NCBI RefSeq assembly: GCF_015351765.1
Contig: NZ_JADKQA010000001.1
Span: 876,394 to 940,393, forward strand
DNA length: 64,000 nucleotides
Source: Clostridium vitabionis
GTDB lineage: Bacteria; Bacillota; Clostridia; Lachnospirales; Lachnospiraceae
Direction of reading: 5' to 3'
This document shows, in pieces, positions 16,982 to 25,267 of this stretch. Numbering within the stretch: the first letter of the stretch is position 1; every line of letters starts with the position of its first letter. A program made the position numbers and the translations under genes. The notes under the pieces are model-generated. The model was not told the origin of the DNA, searched no databases, and was given only the letters and a program-made list of their open reading frames with translations.

Positions 16982-18335
16982 TGCTCTTCTCCTCTTTCCT
17001 GTTCCCTGCTGAGCTCTCCGGTACTTGAACAGCACCCGCTTTTCCGGAAACCGCCGGTACAGATCCCTCCGGCTCTTCCGCCTCCTCCCGGAGAAGCGGC
17101 AGAACCACCGTAAACCGGATCATCCCATCTTTCCAGGCGGCACTGATCTTCCCGTTAAACATTTTCACCAGCCCCTCCGCCATGGAGAGCCCGATGCCGT
17201 AGCCGGCCTTCCGGCTTGCGCTGTGCGATTCGTCCTGCCGGTAAAACCGCTCAAAAAAGCGGCTGCAGTCCACCCCCTGGCCTTCCGCGAAATCATTGGC
17301 GATCATAAGCCGGATATTCCGGTTCCTGCCGGCCTTCTCCAGCAGGATGCTGATCGTCCCGCCGTCGTCGCAGTACTTGACTGCGTTATCCATCAGGATG
17401 CTGACCAGCTCCCGCAGGCCGCCGCTCTCCGCTCTGACCACAAGGCCGGGCGCAATCTGCGCCGTGAGCTTTTTCTGCTGCTGTTCCGCCACCACCCGGA
17501 ACTCCGACGCGGCTGCCTCAGCTTCGGCGGAGATGCTGGCCGGCCCGAGCGGGATGTCCACCCGCTCGCCCACCTTCGCCAGGGAGATCAGCTCGTTCAC
17601 AAGCCCCGTCAGACGCTTCACCTGGTTCATGATGCTCTCGGTCCACTCATTTTTCCCGTTGATCATCTCGAGAACCTCGGTGTTCGCGGAGATCACCGCG
17701 ATCGGGGTCTTGAGCTCATGGCCGGCGTTCGTGATAAACTGTTTCTGGTTCTGCATATTCCGGATGATCGGCTGTAAAAGCCTCCGGGAGAGCAGCGTCA
17801 GAATGCCCATATAGAGCAGGATACAGGCAATCCCGAGAACCAGCGAATACCGCGCGAAAAGCCGGGCGGGGCGCAGATACCTGGTGCAGTCCAGCGTCAC
17901 CACGAGATACCCGCCGTCTTCGGTCTTTGCGGACGTATAGCAGTAGGCGGCATTGTCGGGGCCGTTCAGATACCCTGATGTCTTTTTCCCCGCAAGGATG
18001 TTCAAAGCATACTCCCTGGCCTCGCTCTCCGAGATCGCCGCGATGTGGTCTGTGTCCACCGACACCACGTCAAGATCGCTGTCCAGCGTCACACTGAAAT
18101 ATCTGGTCTGAAAGGCGATCTCCGGCTCCGCGTCATAAAACCGCCGGAGCTCATGGTTCCCGGCGATGTCGGGAAGCACCCCGCCGTTGTCCGCGATCGA
18201 ATCAAGAACCTCCATCGCCTCATCCCTGGCTTTCCAGAAATTGACCAGGTTGACAGTTCCGAGCGCTGCCACAAGGAGCAGGACCACTGCCGCGGTGGCA
18301 AGCAGAATGAATTTTCTCTGCAGTTTTTTGATCAT
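16974..18335 (-). CDS. Membrane sensor histidine kinase
   Basis: Two-component sensor of 453 residues. TM1 is at about 9-31 and TM2 at about 162-183, enclosing an extracytoplasmic sensor region of roughly 130 residues with no known fold that I recognise. The H-box NAGHELKTPIAVI has phospho-acceptor His206. The N-box is MDNAVKYCDDGG, the F-box FFERFYRQDES and the G2 box GYGIGLSMAEG; the G1 box is poorly conserved. GGAGG eight bases upstream selects the ATG at 18335. It follows its response regulator after 121 bases containing a duplicated segment. The stimulus is unknown. Confidence 0.92.
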   Translation of the reverse strand: MIKKLQRKFILLATAAVVLLLVAALGTVNLVNFWKARDEAMEVLDSIADNGGVLPDIAGNHELRRFYDAEPEIAFQTRYFSVTLDSDLDVVSVDTDHIAAISESEAREYALNILAGKKTSGYLNGPDNAAYCYTSAKTEDGGYLVVTLDCTRYLRPARLFARYSLVLGIACILLYMGILTLLSRRLLQPIIRNMQNQKQFITNAGHELKTPIAVISANTEVLEMINGKNEWTESIMNQVKRLTGLVNELISLAKVGERVDIPLGPASISAEAEAAASEFRVVAEQQQKKLTAQIAPGLVVRAESGGLRELVSILMDNAVKYCDDGGTISILLEKAGRNRNIRLMIANDFAEGQGVDCSRFFERFYRQDESHSASRKAGYGIGLSMAEGLVKMFNGKISAAWKDGMIRFTVVLPLLREEAEEPEGSVPAVSGKAGAVQVPESSAGNRKEEKSNG

Positions 18336-18367
18336 GTCTCTTTCCTCCCGCATGCGCCGCCCCTGCA

Positions 18368-18441
18368 GGTTCCCGCTCCCTGCCCGGAGGACCCGATTTG
18401 CCTGCGTCAGGCCCCGAAGAAAACGGTTCCCGCTCCCTGCC
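18368..18441. repeat. Direct repeat between response regulator and kinase
   Basis: Two identical 17-base copies of GGTTCCCGCTCCCTGCC (plus strand, 18368-18384 and 18425-18441) with a 57-base period, sitting in the only gap of this operon. Confidence 0.8.
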
Positions 18442-18456
18442 GGAGAACTCTCCGCC

Positions 18457-19128
18457 TCAGCCGCGCTTCCGCAGGATATAGCTTCCGCCCTCCTCGCCGT
18501 CGATCTCGATATCCGCGGCGATGGCGCCCAGCTTCTGCCGGAGATAGGACACATAGATCCAGACAATCCTCCGGTCCTGGTCCGGCTCATCGCTCCAGAC
18601 GCGCTGGAAAATGTCCTCCGTGCTGACCTCCTTGTTCGTATTCAGCATCAGGAATTCCATGAGCCTTGTCTCCTTGCCGCCGAGGCGGATGGAATTCTCC
18701 TGGCAGAGCTCCTGCTCCCCGGTGTCCAGGGTCACGCTGCCGAAGGTAAGCTTCGTCGGGGTGAACTCGCCCGCCCTCCGGGTCATCGAGCGGATTCTCG
18801 CGAGGAGCTCCTGCATGGCAAATGGCTTCGTCAGGTAGTCGTCCGCGCCGGCGTCGAGCCCGGTGATGCGGTCGTCGATTTCCGCCTTCGCCGTGAGCAT
18901 GATTACCGGCGTTCGGTCCCCGGAGGCCCGGATTTCCTTTAGTGCCGCGATCCCGTCCTTCTTCGGCATCATGATGTCAAAGACCATGCAGCCGTAGGTT
19001 CCCGAGGCTGCCTTCCGGACAGCGGCCTCCCCGTCCTCCACCGTGTCGGTTTCATAGCCGGAATGTCCGAGGACCGCGGTCAGCGCCCTCGCCATATCCT
19101 TCTCGTCTTCCGCAATCAAGATTCTCAT
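18457..19128 (-). CDS. OmpR/PhoB-type response regulator
   Basis: DNA-binding partner of the adjacent histidine kinase, 223 residues. The receiver domain has acidic residues EDE at 7-9, phospho-acceptor Asp51 in MVFDIMMPKKDG, and the conserved Lys101 in LTKPFAM. The C-terminal winged helix (about 130-223) includes ETRLMEFLMLNTNKEVSTED and VWIYVSYLRQKLGA. It lies 9 bases after the alarmone synthetase stop in the same operon. Confidence 0.94.
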   Translation of the reverse strand: MRILIAEDEKDMARALTAVLGHSGYETDTVEDGEAAVRKAASGTYGCMVFDIMMPKKDGIAALKEIRASGDRTPVIMLTAKAEIDDRITGLDAGADDYLTKPFAMQELLARIRSMTRRAGEFTPTKLTFGSVTLDTGEQELCQENSIRLGGKETRLMEFLMLNTNKEVSTEDIFQRVWSDEPDQDRRIVWIYVSYLRQKLGAIAADIEIDGEEGGSYILRKRG

Positions 19129-19137
19129 GACTGCCTG

Positions 19138-19779
19138 TCACTCCTTCCGGTTTAACCCCTGGTTTTCTTCCCGGATCAGGTTCCGGATCGTCTGCATGGA
19201 CAAATCGCAGGAAGCCAGCTCATCCGCGCACCGCTTGAGTTCTGACGTGATGAGGGCCTGATTTCCGCCAAGCTCTTTCTTGTACTTCATCTGATGCTCA
19301 AGGCTCGCCCAGGAATCCATGGCGATCGTCCGAAGCTGTACCTCGATGAAAAAATGTCCGGGATTGTCTCCCCGGATATCCTCAAACGGCGCCTCCGCCA
19401 GAAGGATCATGTGATAGCTGCGGTAGCCGTTGGGCTTCGCCTTTGCGATATAATCCTTCTCCTCCAGGACCCTGACTCCGGGAAGCTCCCGGATTCTGCG
19501 GATATTCTCATAGATATCCTCGATGAACCCGCAGACAATCCGCACCCCGATCGCATCGTGAAGTTCTCCGAGCGCGGATTCCGGTGTCTCCGGGAGCCCC
19601 CTGCGGCGGCATTTTTCCCGCATGCTGTCCTCCGACTTGACCCGGGAGAGCAGGTGCTCGTAGAGGCCTTCCCCGGCCTCCTCCCTTGCTTTTTCGCTGT
19701 ATGCCGCCACCTGCCCGGTAAAGGCCCGCATGACCCTTGGCAGCGCGTCCCGGTATTTCCCATAAATGCTGTTTTCCAT
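19138..19779 (-). CDS. Small alarmone synthetase (RelA/SpoT synthetase domain)
   Basis: Synthesises (p)ppGpp from ATP and GDP/GTP; a stand-alone synthetase of 213 residues without hydrolase, TGS or ACT domains (YjbM/YwaC type). Visible motifs are DAIGVRIVCGF, the KPNGYRSYHMIL substrate segment, FFIEVQLRTIAMDSWASLEHQMKYK and a helical tail. It is first gene of the operon continuing into the response regulator, kinase and rsmH. That arrangement hints that stress signalling and the two-component system are co-expressed, which is inference. The gap 19780-19963 must hold divergent promoters, but no strong match was found. Confidence 0.93.
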   Translation of the reverse strand: MENSIYGKYRDALPRVMRAFTGQVAAYSEKAREEAGEGLYEHLLSRVKSEDSMREKCRRRGLPETPESALGELHDAIGVRIVCGFIEDIYENIRRIRELPGVRVLEEKDYIAKAKPNGYRSYHMILLAEAPFEDIRGDNPGHFFIEVQLRTIAMDSWASLEHQMKYKKELGGNQALITSELKRCADELASCDLSMQTIRNLIREENQGLNRKE

Positions 19780-19917
19780 GAATAATCTCCGGCAAATGTC
19801 CCTGATCGTTTGATGTTGTCATCATCCTAACACAAAGATGTGAAAAATATGTTATCATTACCATGTCCGACCGGATTCCCTACCCCGGAAAGGACGAAAG
19901 ATCACGCAAAAGGGAAA

Positions 19918-19943
19918 TGCCGGCGATCCGTATGATGCCGGCA
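19918..19943 (+). other. Hairpin in the leader of the 19967 gene
   Basis: Perfect 7-bp inverted repeat TGCCGGC / GCCGGCA separated by 12 bases, about 24 bases upstream of the start codon and just before the GGAGG box. It could be a structured 5' leader; no known riboswitch class fits. Confidence 0.4.
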
Positions 19944-19966
19944 AATCTGAACAGCTGGAGGTTATG

Positions 19967-20593
19967 ATGACCAACATCCGTTTTAATCTCTCCGAGGACG
20001 TCATCGGGGAGCTCGACGATTATGTACAGAATACCATGCCCGAGGGCTATGCCACAACCATGGCGAACCTGATCCGCTACGCAGCCTTCCATCTCGACAG
20101 GAGCGGCAGCTATGAGATCATTGTGGACCACCCGGCCATGCTGCTCGCGGAGAGCGCCGCCGATCCGCTGGATGCGCTCGCCGGCGCTTCGGGGGCAATC
20201 CGGGAGGAGAAGGCGGAAGGCGCCGGTCTCCCGCAGGGCAGGACATCCGTCCCGGAGGACGCCGGGGCAGTCTGCCGGTCGCTTCTCCGGATTTTCACGG
20301 AAAACCTGGGAAATGTCCTCGAATCGGACTGCTTTTATGAGCCTGCCCGCGACGATATGGCTATTCTGCGCATCCGTTACGAGAGGCCGCAGGCTGTCCA
20401 GGATGTCATCCGGAACATGCCCTCGCCGATGCTGCCTTCGCCGGCAATCGAGGCTGACGGCTCCATCACCCTGCTCTATCTGCCGACGGCAAAGGACCGC
20501 GGCGGTGAGATCTACGATGTGATCGACCGTGTGGAGAGCCGCATGGACGGCTGCCTGGGCGATCACTCCATTGAATCGTCTTCCTCATTCTGA
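19967..20593 (+). CDS. Hypothetical soluble protein, 208 residues
   Basis: I do not recognise the family. It has no signal peptide or membrane segment. The N-terminus (MTNIRFNLSEDVIGELDDYV, then TMANLIRYAAFHL) could be a short ribbon-helix-helix-like or dimerisation region. The middle is Ala/Gly/Glu-rich and low in complexity, and the C-terminal part has mixed alpha/beta character ending in a Ser-rich tail. GGAGG lies five bases before the second ATG of an ATGATG pair, so that start is preferred. It is one of few plus-strand genes, transcribed divergently from the alarmone synthetase. Its 3' end overlaps the convergent gene at 20563 by 31 bases. Confidence 0.72.
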   Translation: MTNIRFNLSEDVIGELDDYVQNTMPEGYATTMANLIRYAAFHLDRSGSYEIIVDHPAMLLAESAADPLDALAGASGAIREEKAEGAGLPQGRTSVPEDAGAVCRSLLRIFTENLGNVLESDCFYEPARDDMAILRIRYERPQAVQDVIRNMPSPMLPSPAIEADGSITLLYLPTAKDRGGEIYDVIDRVESRMDGCLGDHSIESSSSF

Positions 20594-20841
20594 ATCGTAT
20601 AGCCGTCCTCCGCAAGCCGCTCCCGAACCATGCGGAGGACCTTCTTGTAATCCCGGCCGCTCTCGAAGAGCGCATAGGGATCTGGCATCCGCTCCGCGTC
20701 GAGCCCGTTCTCCCCGCAGGGCTGGACATACACGGTTGTGATTTTTGCCTGATTGACATCCGTGTAAATTTTTTTCAGGATCTCCTCGGGATCCCCGGGC
20801 TTCCATCCGCCCTCAATCCAAAACATCGTGTGAAAACGCAT
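20563..20841 (-). CDS. Small hypothetical protein, 92 residues
   Basis: Not recognised. It is acidic and soluble, with FWIEGGWKPGDPEEILKKIY near the start and DPYALFESGRDYKKVLRMVR in the middle. The frame overlaps the end of the MBL hydrolase gene by 29 bases and is the last gene of the cobalamin-II operon. An AAGGAG box lies 12 bases before the ATG at 20841; a second ATG lies 15 bases downstream of that start. The even spacing of charged and aromatic residues supports a real protein, but no function can be given. Confidence 0.65.
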   Translation of the reverse strand: MRFHTMFWIEGGWKPGDPEEILKKIYTDVNQAKITTVYVQPCGENGLDAERMPDPYALFESGRDYKKVLRMVRERLAEDGYTIQNEEDDSME

Positions 20842-21856
20842 CGGTGTCTGCCGCTCCTTTCTCATTTTCCTCCACCAGATAATAGCGGTGCAGGCCAAAG
20901 TTTTCATCGCGGAGAATTTTCCCCCGGAGGACAAGGTAATCGAGGTGCGCGAGAGCCTCCCCCATCGCGAACCATTTCTGGACGACCGGGAACTCATCCC
21001 AGTTTTTCGCCCGGATCCGCCAGGTCATATGGCCCGCGATATCATAACCGCTGAATCCGGGATTTTTGCGCACGATCCCCTCGGTCTCCTCGAGGCGGCG
21101 CAGGTGATGGTGGATGAGGCTGTCGATCCGCCCGCCGTAATCGCCGCGCTCCCGGTGGCCCGGAAGCGCCAGCCGGACCGGATAATTCCGCACCCGGACG
21201 AGGCTGTCCAGATAGTCTCCCAGGGCATCCTTCATCACCGTCCAGGACGTGATGTTCGGTGTGATGGTGAAGAGCACATGGTCGCCGGTGAACATGATGC
21301 CGTCCTCCTCGAGCCAGAACATGCTGTTGCCCGGCGTATGGCCCGGCGTGAGGACCATCCGGAGCTTCACATCCCCGGCGTCAAGAACCGCGCCGTCGTC
21401 AATCGGGATAAAGCGGTCGTCGATCACCCGGCACCTTGCCTTCATCACCGGATTGTTCCGGAGATTTTCCTCCACCAGGTTTTCCGGAAAGCCTTCCTCG
21501 AGAAACCGCTCCGCCACCGTCCGCGTGGTTTTCCCGGCATTGACCATCCGCATATAGTCCAGATCCCGGCGGCTCAGATACACCCGGCTGTGTTTTCCGG
21601 CAGCATCGGCGGCGAGCCCGCTGTGGTCTGAGTGGAGGTGGGTGAGAAGGATATCTGTCCGGGCCTGGTTCCACCCGATGTCCCGAAGCCCTTCCATCAG
21701 CGCCTCCAGGCAGTCTTCCGTCCGGAAGCCGGTGTCAACCAGAAAGTCCCTGTCCCGCCCCCGGACAAAATAGGCATTCAGCTCCCTGAGCGGGTTTCCC
21801 GCGAGGGGGACGCCGATCCTCGTGATCCGGCTATTGATCTGTTCGGTTATGCTCAT
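20813..21856 (-). CDS. MBL-fold metallo-hydrolase
   Basis: Metallo-beta-lactamase fold hydrolase of 347 residues with the binuclear metal motif HLHSDHSG (His73, His75, Asp77, His78), a downstream TPGHTPGNSMFW histidine, and FTGDHVLFTITP. The C-terminal helical region (RIDSLIHHHLRRLEETEGIV) resembles the GLYII/LACTB2-like hydrolases. The substrate is unknown. I chose the ATG at 21856, four bases after the rsuA stop with GAGGAG upstream. It is co-transcribed behind the cobalamin genes without an obvious role there. Confidence 0.9.
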   Translation of the reverse strand: MSITEQINSRITRIGVPLAGNPLRELNAYFVRGRDRDFLVDTGFRTEDCLEALMEGLRDIGWNQARTDILLTHLHSDHSGLAADAAGKHSRVYLSRRDLDYMRMVNAGKTTRTVAERFLEEGFPENLVEENLRNNPVMKARCRVIDDRFIPIDDGAVLDAGDVKLRMVLTPGHTPGNSMFWLEEDGIMFTGDHVLFTITPNITSWTVMKDALGDYLDSLVRVRNYPVRLALPGHRERGDYGGRIDSLIHHHLRRLEETEGIVRKNPGFSGYDIAGHMTWRIRAKNWDEFPVVQKWFAMGEALAHLDYLVLRGKILRDENFGLHRYYLVEENEKGAADTDAFSHDVLD

Positions 21857-21860
21857 TCTC

Positions 21861-22655
21861 CTACTCCTCGCCCCATGTCCCCGGTACACTTCCCTCTCCG
21901 GCGGAAGAGCCTGCCCCCGGTTCGTCATAATCTCCGGCGTCCTGATTTCCCTCCGCCGTAAGAAGCGCAATCTCGCCCGCGGTGAGCGGCCGGTATCCGC
22001 CCGCCGGGAGGGCCGGATCCAGGGACAGCGGCCCCATCGTAAGCCGTTTCAGGCTGAGAACTTCCTTGCCGACGGCATGGAACATCCGCTTGATCTCGTG
22101 GAATTTCCCTTCCTGGATCGTCACCCGCACCTCGGAGGTCTCCCCGTCACTCCGAAGAATGACGAGCTTCGCGGGCATCGCCGTAAACTCCTCGTCGACC
22201 GTGAGCCCCTCCGCGAAGCGCGCCACATCCTCCTCAGTGACCTTCCCCCGGATGCGGGCGAAATAGGTCTTATCCACATGGGATTTCGGGGAGAGCAGCC
22301 GGTGGGCGAGAAGCCCGTCGTTCGTGATGAGCAGGAGCCCCTCGGTGTCCTTGTCGAGACGCCCGACCGGGAAGAGGTCCCGGCGGGTTCTCCCGGAAAT
22401 CAGGTCGAGAACTGTCGGCTGATACCTGTCCTCGGTCGCCGTCACCACGCCGGCAGGCTTGTTCAGCATGAAATATTCGACCTCGTGGTAGAGCACCGGC
22501 TCCCCCTCCCAGGTCACCCGGCTCTCCGGCACAACCTTTGTCCCCGGGTCGCGGACAGTTTTTCCCTCGACGGTCACGCACCCCTTCCGGATCCCGCTCC
22601 GAATCACCAGCCTTGTCCCGACACTCATGTCGGCAAGATATTTGTCAAGCCTCAT
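21861..22655 (-). CDS. rsuA: RsuA/RluB-family pseudouridine synthase
   Basis: Converts a specific uridine in rRNA to pseudouridine. Residues 1-60 form an S4 RNA-binding domain (MRLDKYLADMSVGTR). The synthase domain contains YFMLNKPAGVV and the catalytic aspartate in GRLDKDTEGLLLITNDG, then KTYFARIRG and EGKFHEIKRMF. The YFMLNKPAG start resembles RsuA (16S U516) more than the 23S enzymes, but the target is inferred. The last 30 residues are a Gly/Glu/Ala-rich tail. GAGGTGG six bases upstream selects the ATG at 22655 over one two codons earlier. It begins 11 bases past the cobS stop. Confidence 0.88.
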   Translation of the reverse strand: MRLDKYLADMSVGTRLVIRSGIRKGCVTVEGKTVRDPGTKVVPESRVTWEGEPVLYHEVEYFMLNKPAGVVTATEDRYQPTVLDLISGRTRRDLFPVGRLDKDTEGLLLITNDGLLAHRLLSPKSHVDKTYFARIRGKVTEEDVARFAEGLTVDEEFTAMPAKLVILRSDGETSEVRVTIQEGKFHEIKRMFHAVGKEVLSLKRLTMGPLSLDPALPAGGYRPLTAGEIALLTAEGNQDAGDYDEPGAGSSAGEGSVPGTWGEE

Positions 22656-22666
22656 ACCCATCCACC

Positions 22667-23467
22667 TCACAATCCGAAAATCGCACAGACAGCGCAGAGG
22701 AGCACTCCGCTGAGCTCGGTCCGCTCCAGAAACCAGCCGGCCAGGTCGCCGGTGATTCCCCCGAAATCCCTGACCGCGGTCCGCCGGTAGAGAAGAAAAG
22801 AACCCGCAGCCGCGAGAAAGCTGAGGACGCCGGACATGCCGCCCATCCCGGCCATCCACATCCCCGAGAGGGCCAGCCAGAGGACGAGCACAAGCCCGGT
22901 CTTCCCCCGGTCGGCGCCGGAGGAGAAGGCTGCCGCCAGCCCGTCCTTCTTCGCCATCGGGAAAATCATGAGCGAAAGCCCGCTCAGGGCACGCTCGGCG
23001 GCGAATAAACCCGCCATGGCGTATGCCCCGCGAAAGCCGCCCTCCGCGAGAAGCCGCTCCGGATCCGCGATCTCGGATAATCCCGCGGCATAGAGAAGGA
23101 GGTAAACCGCCGCCCCGATCACCGCGAAAGCGCCGAGATGGGGATCCTTCATAATCCGGAGCTTCTCCTCACGGCTTCCGAAGGAATGGCGGGCATCCGC
23201 CACATCGAGATACCCATCCATGTGGATCCCACCGGTCACGAGAAATGGCAGCGCTGTGCCGCCCAGCGTGAGGAACAGCCGCCCTGCCCCTGCCCCGGCA
23301 AAAAGCCGGAGAAACAGCACGAGAAGTGCCCCCTCAGCCACGCCGACCAGGGGGAAAAAGCACATCGCATAGCGCATCCTGCGGTCATTCCAGCTCACAT
23401 TCGGGACAGGCAGTGCCGAGTACATCGAAAAAGCCAGAAGGAGGCTTCCCAGGAAATCCATATTCAT
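22667..23467 (-). CDS. cobS: Adenosylcobinamide-GDP ribazoletransferase
   Basis: Final assembly step: joins adenosylcobinamide-GDP with alpha-ribazole (phosphate) at the membrane. A polytopic protein of 266 residues with the signature GGIHMDGYLDVADARHSFG, followed by KDPHLGAFAV. The C-terminal GDLAGWFLERTEL segment corresponds to the usual GD-rich motif. The start overlaps cobU by four bases (ATGA), with GGAGAGG before it. Confidence 0.95.
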   Translation of the reverse strand: MNMDFLGSLLLAFSMYSALPVPNVSWNDRRMRYAMCFFPLVGVAEGALLVLFLRLFAGAGAGRLFLTLGGTALPFLVTGGIHMDGYLDVADARHSFGSREEKLRIMKDPHLGAFAVIGAAVYLLLYAAGLSEIADPERLLAEGGFRGAYAMAGLFAAERALSGLSLMIFPMAKKDGLAAAFSSGADRGKTGLVLVLWLALSGMWMAGMGGMSGVLSFLAAAGSFLLYRRTAVRDFGGITGDLAGWFLERTELSGVLLCAVCAIFGL

Positions 23468-24024
23468 CCTCTCCGCCTGCCGGCGCCGTCCCCGACAGCC
23501 ACCGGTATGCCGTAAACCACCTCAATCAGCCGGTCCGCCTCCGCGGCCAGCCGCATTTCCACGCGGGAGAGCACGCGGAGAATCTGTTCCGTCTCCCCGG
23601 GATAGCTCCTGCCGTCCGACCGGATCTCATTCATCACCGCGATGAGGTTGCGGCACCTGCCCCGGAGCGCGTGAATCTCCTGAAAAGACTGGCCGGACAG
23701 GTTTAGGAGGGCATTTTCCGGAATCGCCTCCCCGCGCCGGGCAAAATACAGATCATAATACTCATTCATGACCAGGTTGGTCACATCCTCGAGAAGGATC
23801 GTCTCGTAATCTTCCCGGACTTTCAGGCGGCTTCCCATCTCCAGCGTCCGGAAGCCGCGCCCGGCGCGCATGGCGCGGTGCCTCTCTACCCGTTTTCTCC
23901 CCTCATCATCAAAAACACGCATGGTGGCGACATAGAGCCTCGGCCCGTTTCCCAGGGTTCCGGCTAACCGTTCCGCCCATTCGGACTTTCCGCTCCCGGC
24001 GCCGCCGGTGACCAGATAAAACAT
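23464..24024 (-). CDS. cobU: Adenosylcobinamide kinase / guanylyltransferase
   Basis: Phosphorylates adenosylcobinamide and transfers GMP to it. The protein has 186 residues with P-loop VTGGAGSGKSEWAE at the N-terminus, YVATMRVFDDEGRKRVERH and HRAMRAGRGFRTLE, the segment holding the guanylylated histidine in this family. VMNEIRSDGRSYPGE replaces the usual EVGxGIVP segment. GGAGGCGGAA precedes the ATG at 24024; it overlaps the cobT end by 15 bases less one codon. A second CobU-like domain sits on the Nfo fusion at 9273-10511. Confidence 0.92.
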   Translation of the reverse strand: MFYLVTGGAGSGKSEWAERLAGTLGNGPRLYVATMRVFDDEGRKRVERHRAMRAGRGFRTLEMGSRLKVREDYETILLEDVTNLVMNEYYDLYFARRGEAIPENALLNLSGQSFQEIHALRGRCRNLIAVMNEIRSDGRSYPGETEQILRVLSRVEMRLAAEADRLIEVVYGIPVAVGDGAGRRRG

Positions 24025-24037
24025 TTCCGCCTCCGCA

Positions 24038-25267
24038 TCAGTACGGCTGATAAGCCGTAACACCTATCTCCTCAAAAGACAGCATATCCCGGTAAACCGC
24101 AAGCGCCATGTCGAGCGCCGGAAGGAGGAGAAGCGCCCCGGTACCCTCACCAAGGTGAAGCCCGGCATGGATCGGAGCCTCCTTGCGGAGCTCCCTGAGG
24201 ATGCTCCGGCTCCCCGGCTCGCCGCTGGCATGGGAAGCCAAAAGATATCCGCCCGCCGCGGGCAGGATCCGAACCGCGCAAAGTGCCGCGCACTGGGAGA
24301 TAAACCCGTCCATGACGACCGGGATCCGGGAAATCGCGCCGCCGAGAAAAAGCCCGGCCATCCCGGCAATGTCATAGCCGCCGAGCTTTTGGAGAACCTC
24401 CATCGGCCTCGAGGGGTCCGGCTTTCTCGCGGCAATCCCCTCCCGGACAGCCCGGATTTTTGCCGAAAGCCCCCGGTCGGAGAGCCCTGCCCCCCGGCCC
24501 GTCACATCCTCCGGCGCCGCGCCGAGAAGGACGCTCGTCATGGCACTCGCCGTGGTGGTATTGCCGATCCCCATCTCCCCGCCGGCGATGATCTCCACGC
24601 CGCTTTCCGCGAGGACGCGGGCCGCGTCAATGCCGGTGAGGACAGCGCGGAGGCATTCCTCCTCCGTCATCGCGTCCTCCCGGAGAAAATTCCGGGTTCC
24701 CCGGCGGACCGCCCGGTCCACCAGCGGATGAACCATTCCGGGATCCTTGATGTCCTCCGCGATCCCGAGATCCACCGGATATACCCGAGCGTCGCACCTC
24801 GCTGCCATCAGCGAGGAACAGCTGGTTCCCCGGGAAATATTGCCCGCGACCACGGATGTCACGCCCTGCCCGGTCTGGGACACGCCCTCCTCGACAACGC
24901 CGTTGTCCGCGCAGAAGATCACCAGGGCGCGCCGCCCAAGTGAGGGCAGGAGAGCTCTCCGCATAGCCGCGACCGCGGAAATCTGGGCTTCCAGGATGCC
25001 AAGGCTGCCGAGCGGCTTGGCAATGTCCGCCCAGCGAAGTTCTGCCTTCCGACGGAAATCCTCGTCCGCAGGCTCTGCCTGCCCAAGCCGCCTCTCCAGC
25101 TCATCCCGCAGCTGCACGCCGCCCATGCCGCGGAAATCCGCGAGTTCGCGGCCGAAATCCATGGCCTCCTCCGCCGGCCTGCCGAAATCTCCGATTTCCC
25201 CGGCAGGACTGCCGGAAGCTATAGCCTCCCCGGCGGGACTGCCCGGGAATGTTTCTCTATCTCTCAT
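24038..25267 (-). CDS. cobT: Nicotinate-nucleotide--dimethylbenzimidazole phosphoribosyltransferase
   Basis: Makes alpha-ribazole phosphate (or the analogous lower-ligand nucleotide) from a base and nicotinate mononucleotide. The protein has 409 residues. Core motifs are RWADIAKPLGSLG, FCADNGVVEEGVSQTG, GEMGIGNTTTASAM and the C-terminal LGEGTGALLLLP with its catalytic glutamate. About 55 residues precede the core, of which residues 6-40 are short repeats (GSPAGE, GRPAEE). GGGAG before the ATG at 25267 supports including them. It overlaps cbiT by 11 bases. Confidence 0.94.
   Translation of the reverse strand: MRDRETFPGSPAGEAIASGSPAGEIGDFGRPAEEAMDFGRELADFRGMGGVQLRDELERRLGQAEPADEDFRRKAELRWADIAKPLGSLGILEAQISAVAAMRRALLPSLGRRALVIFCADNGVVEEGVSQTGQGVTSVVAGNISRGTSCSSLMAARCDARVYPVDLGIAEDIKDPGMVHPLVDRAVRRGTRNFLREDAMTEEECLRAVLTGIDAARVLAESGVEIIAGGEMGIGNTTTASAMTSVLLGAAPEDVTGRGAGLSDRGLSAKIRAVREGIAARKPDPSRPMEVLQKLGGYDIAGMAGLFLGGAISRIPVVMDGFISQCAALCAVRILPAAGGYLLASHASGEPGSRSILRELRKEAPIHAGLHLGEGTGALLLLPALDMALAVYRDMLSFEEIGVTAYQPY

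Noticed and set aside
19885-19965. Possible cyclic-di-GMP (GEMM) riboswitch because of ACGCAAA near a hairpin
   Set aside because: The upstream GCACAGGGCAAACC half and the GAAA-loop helix are missing; only one short word matches.
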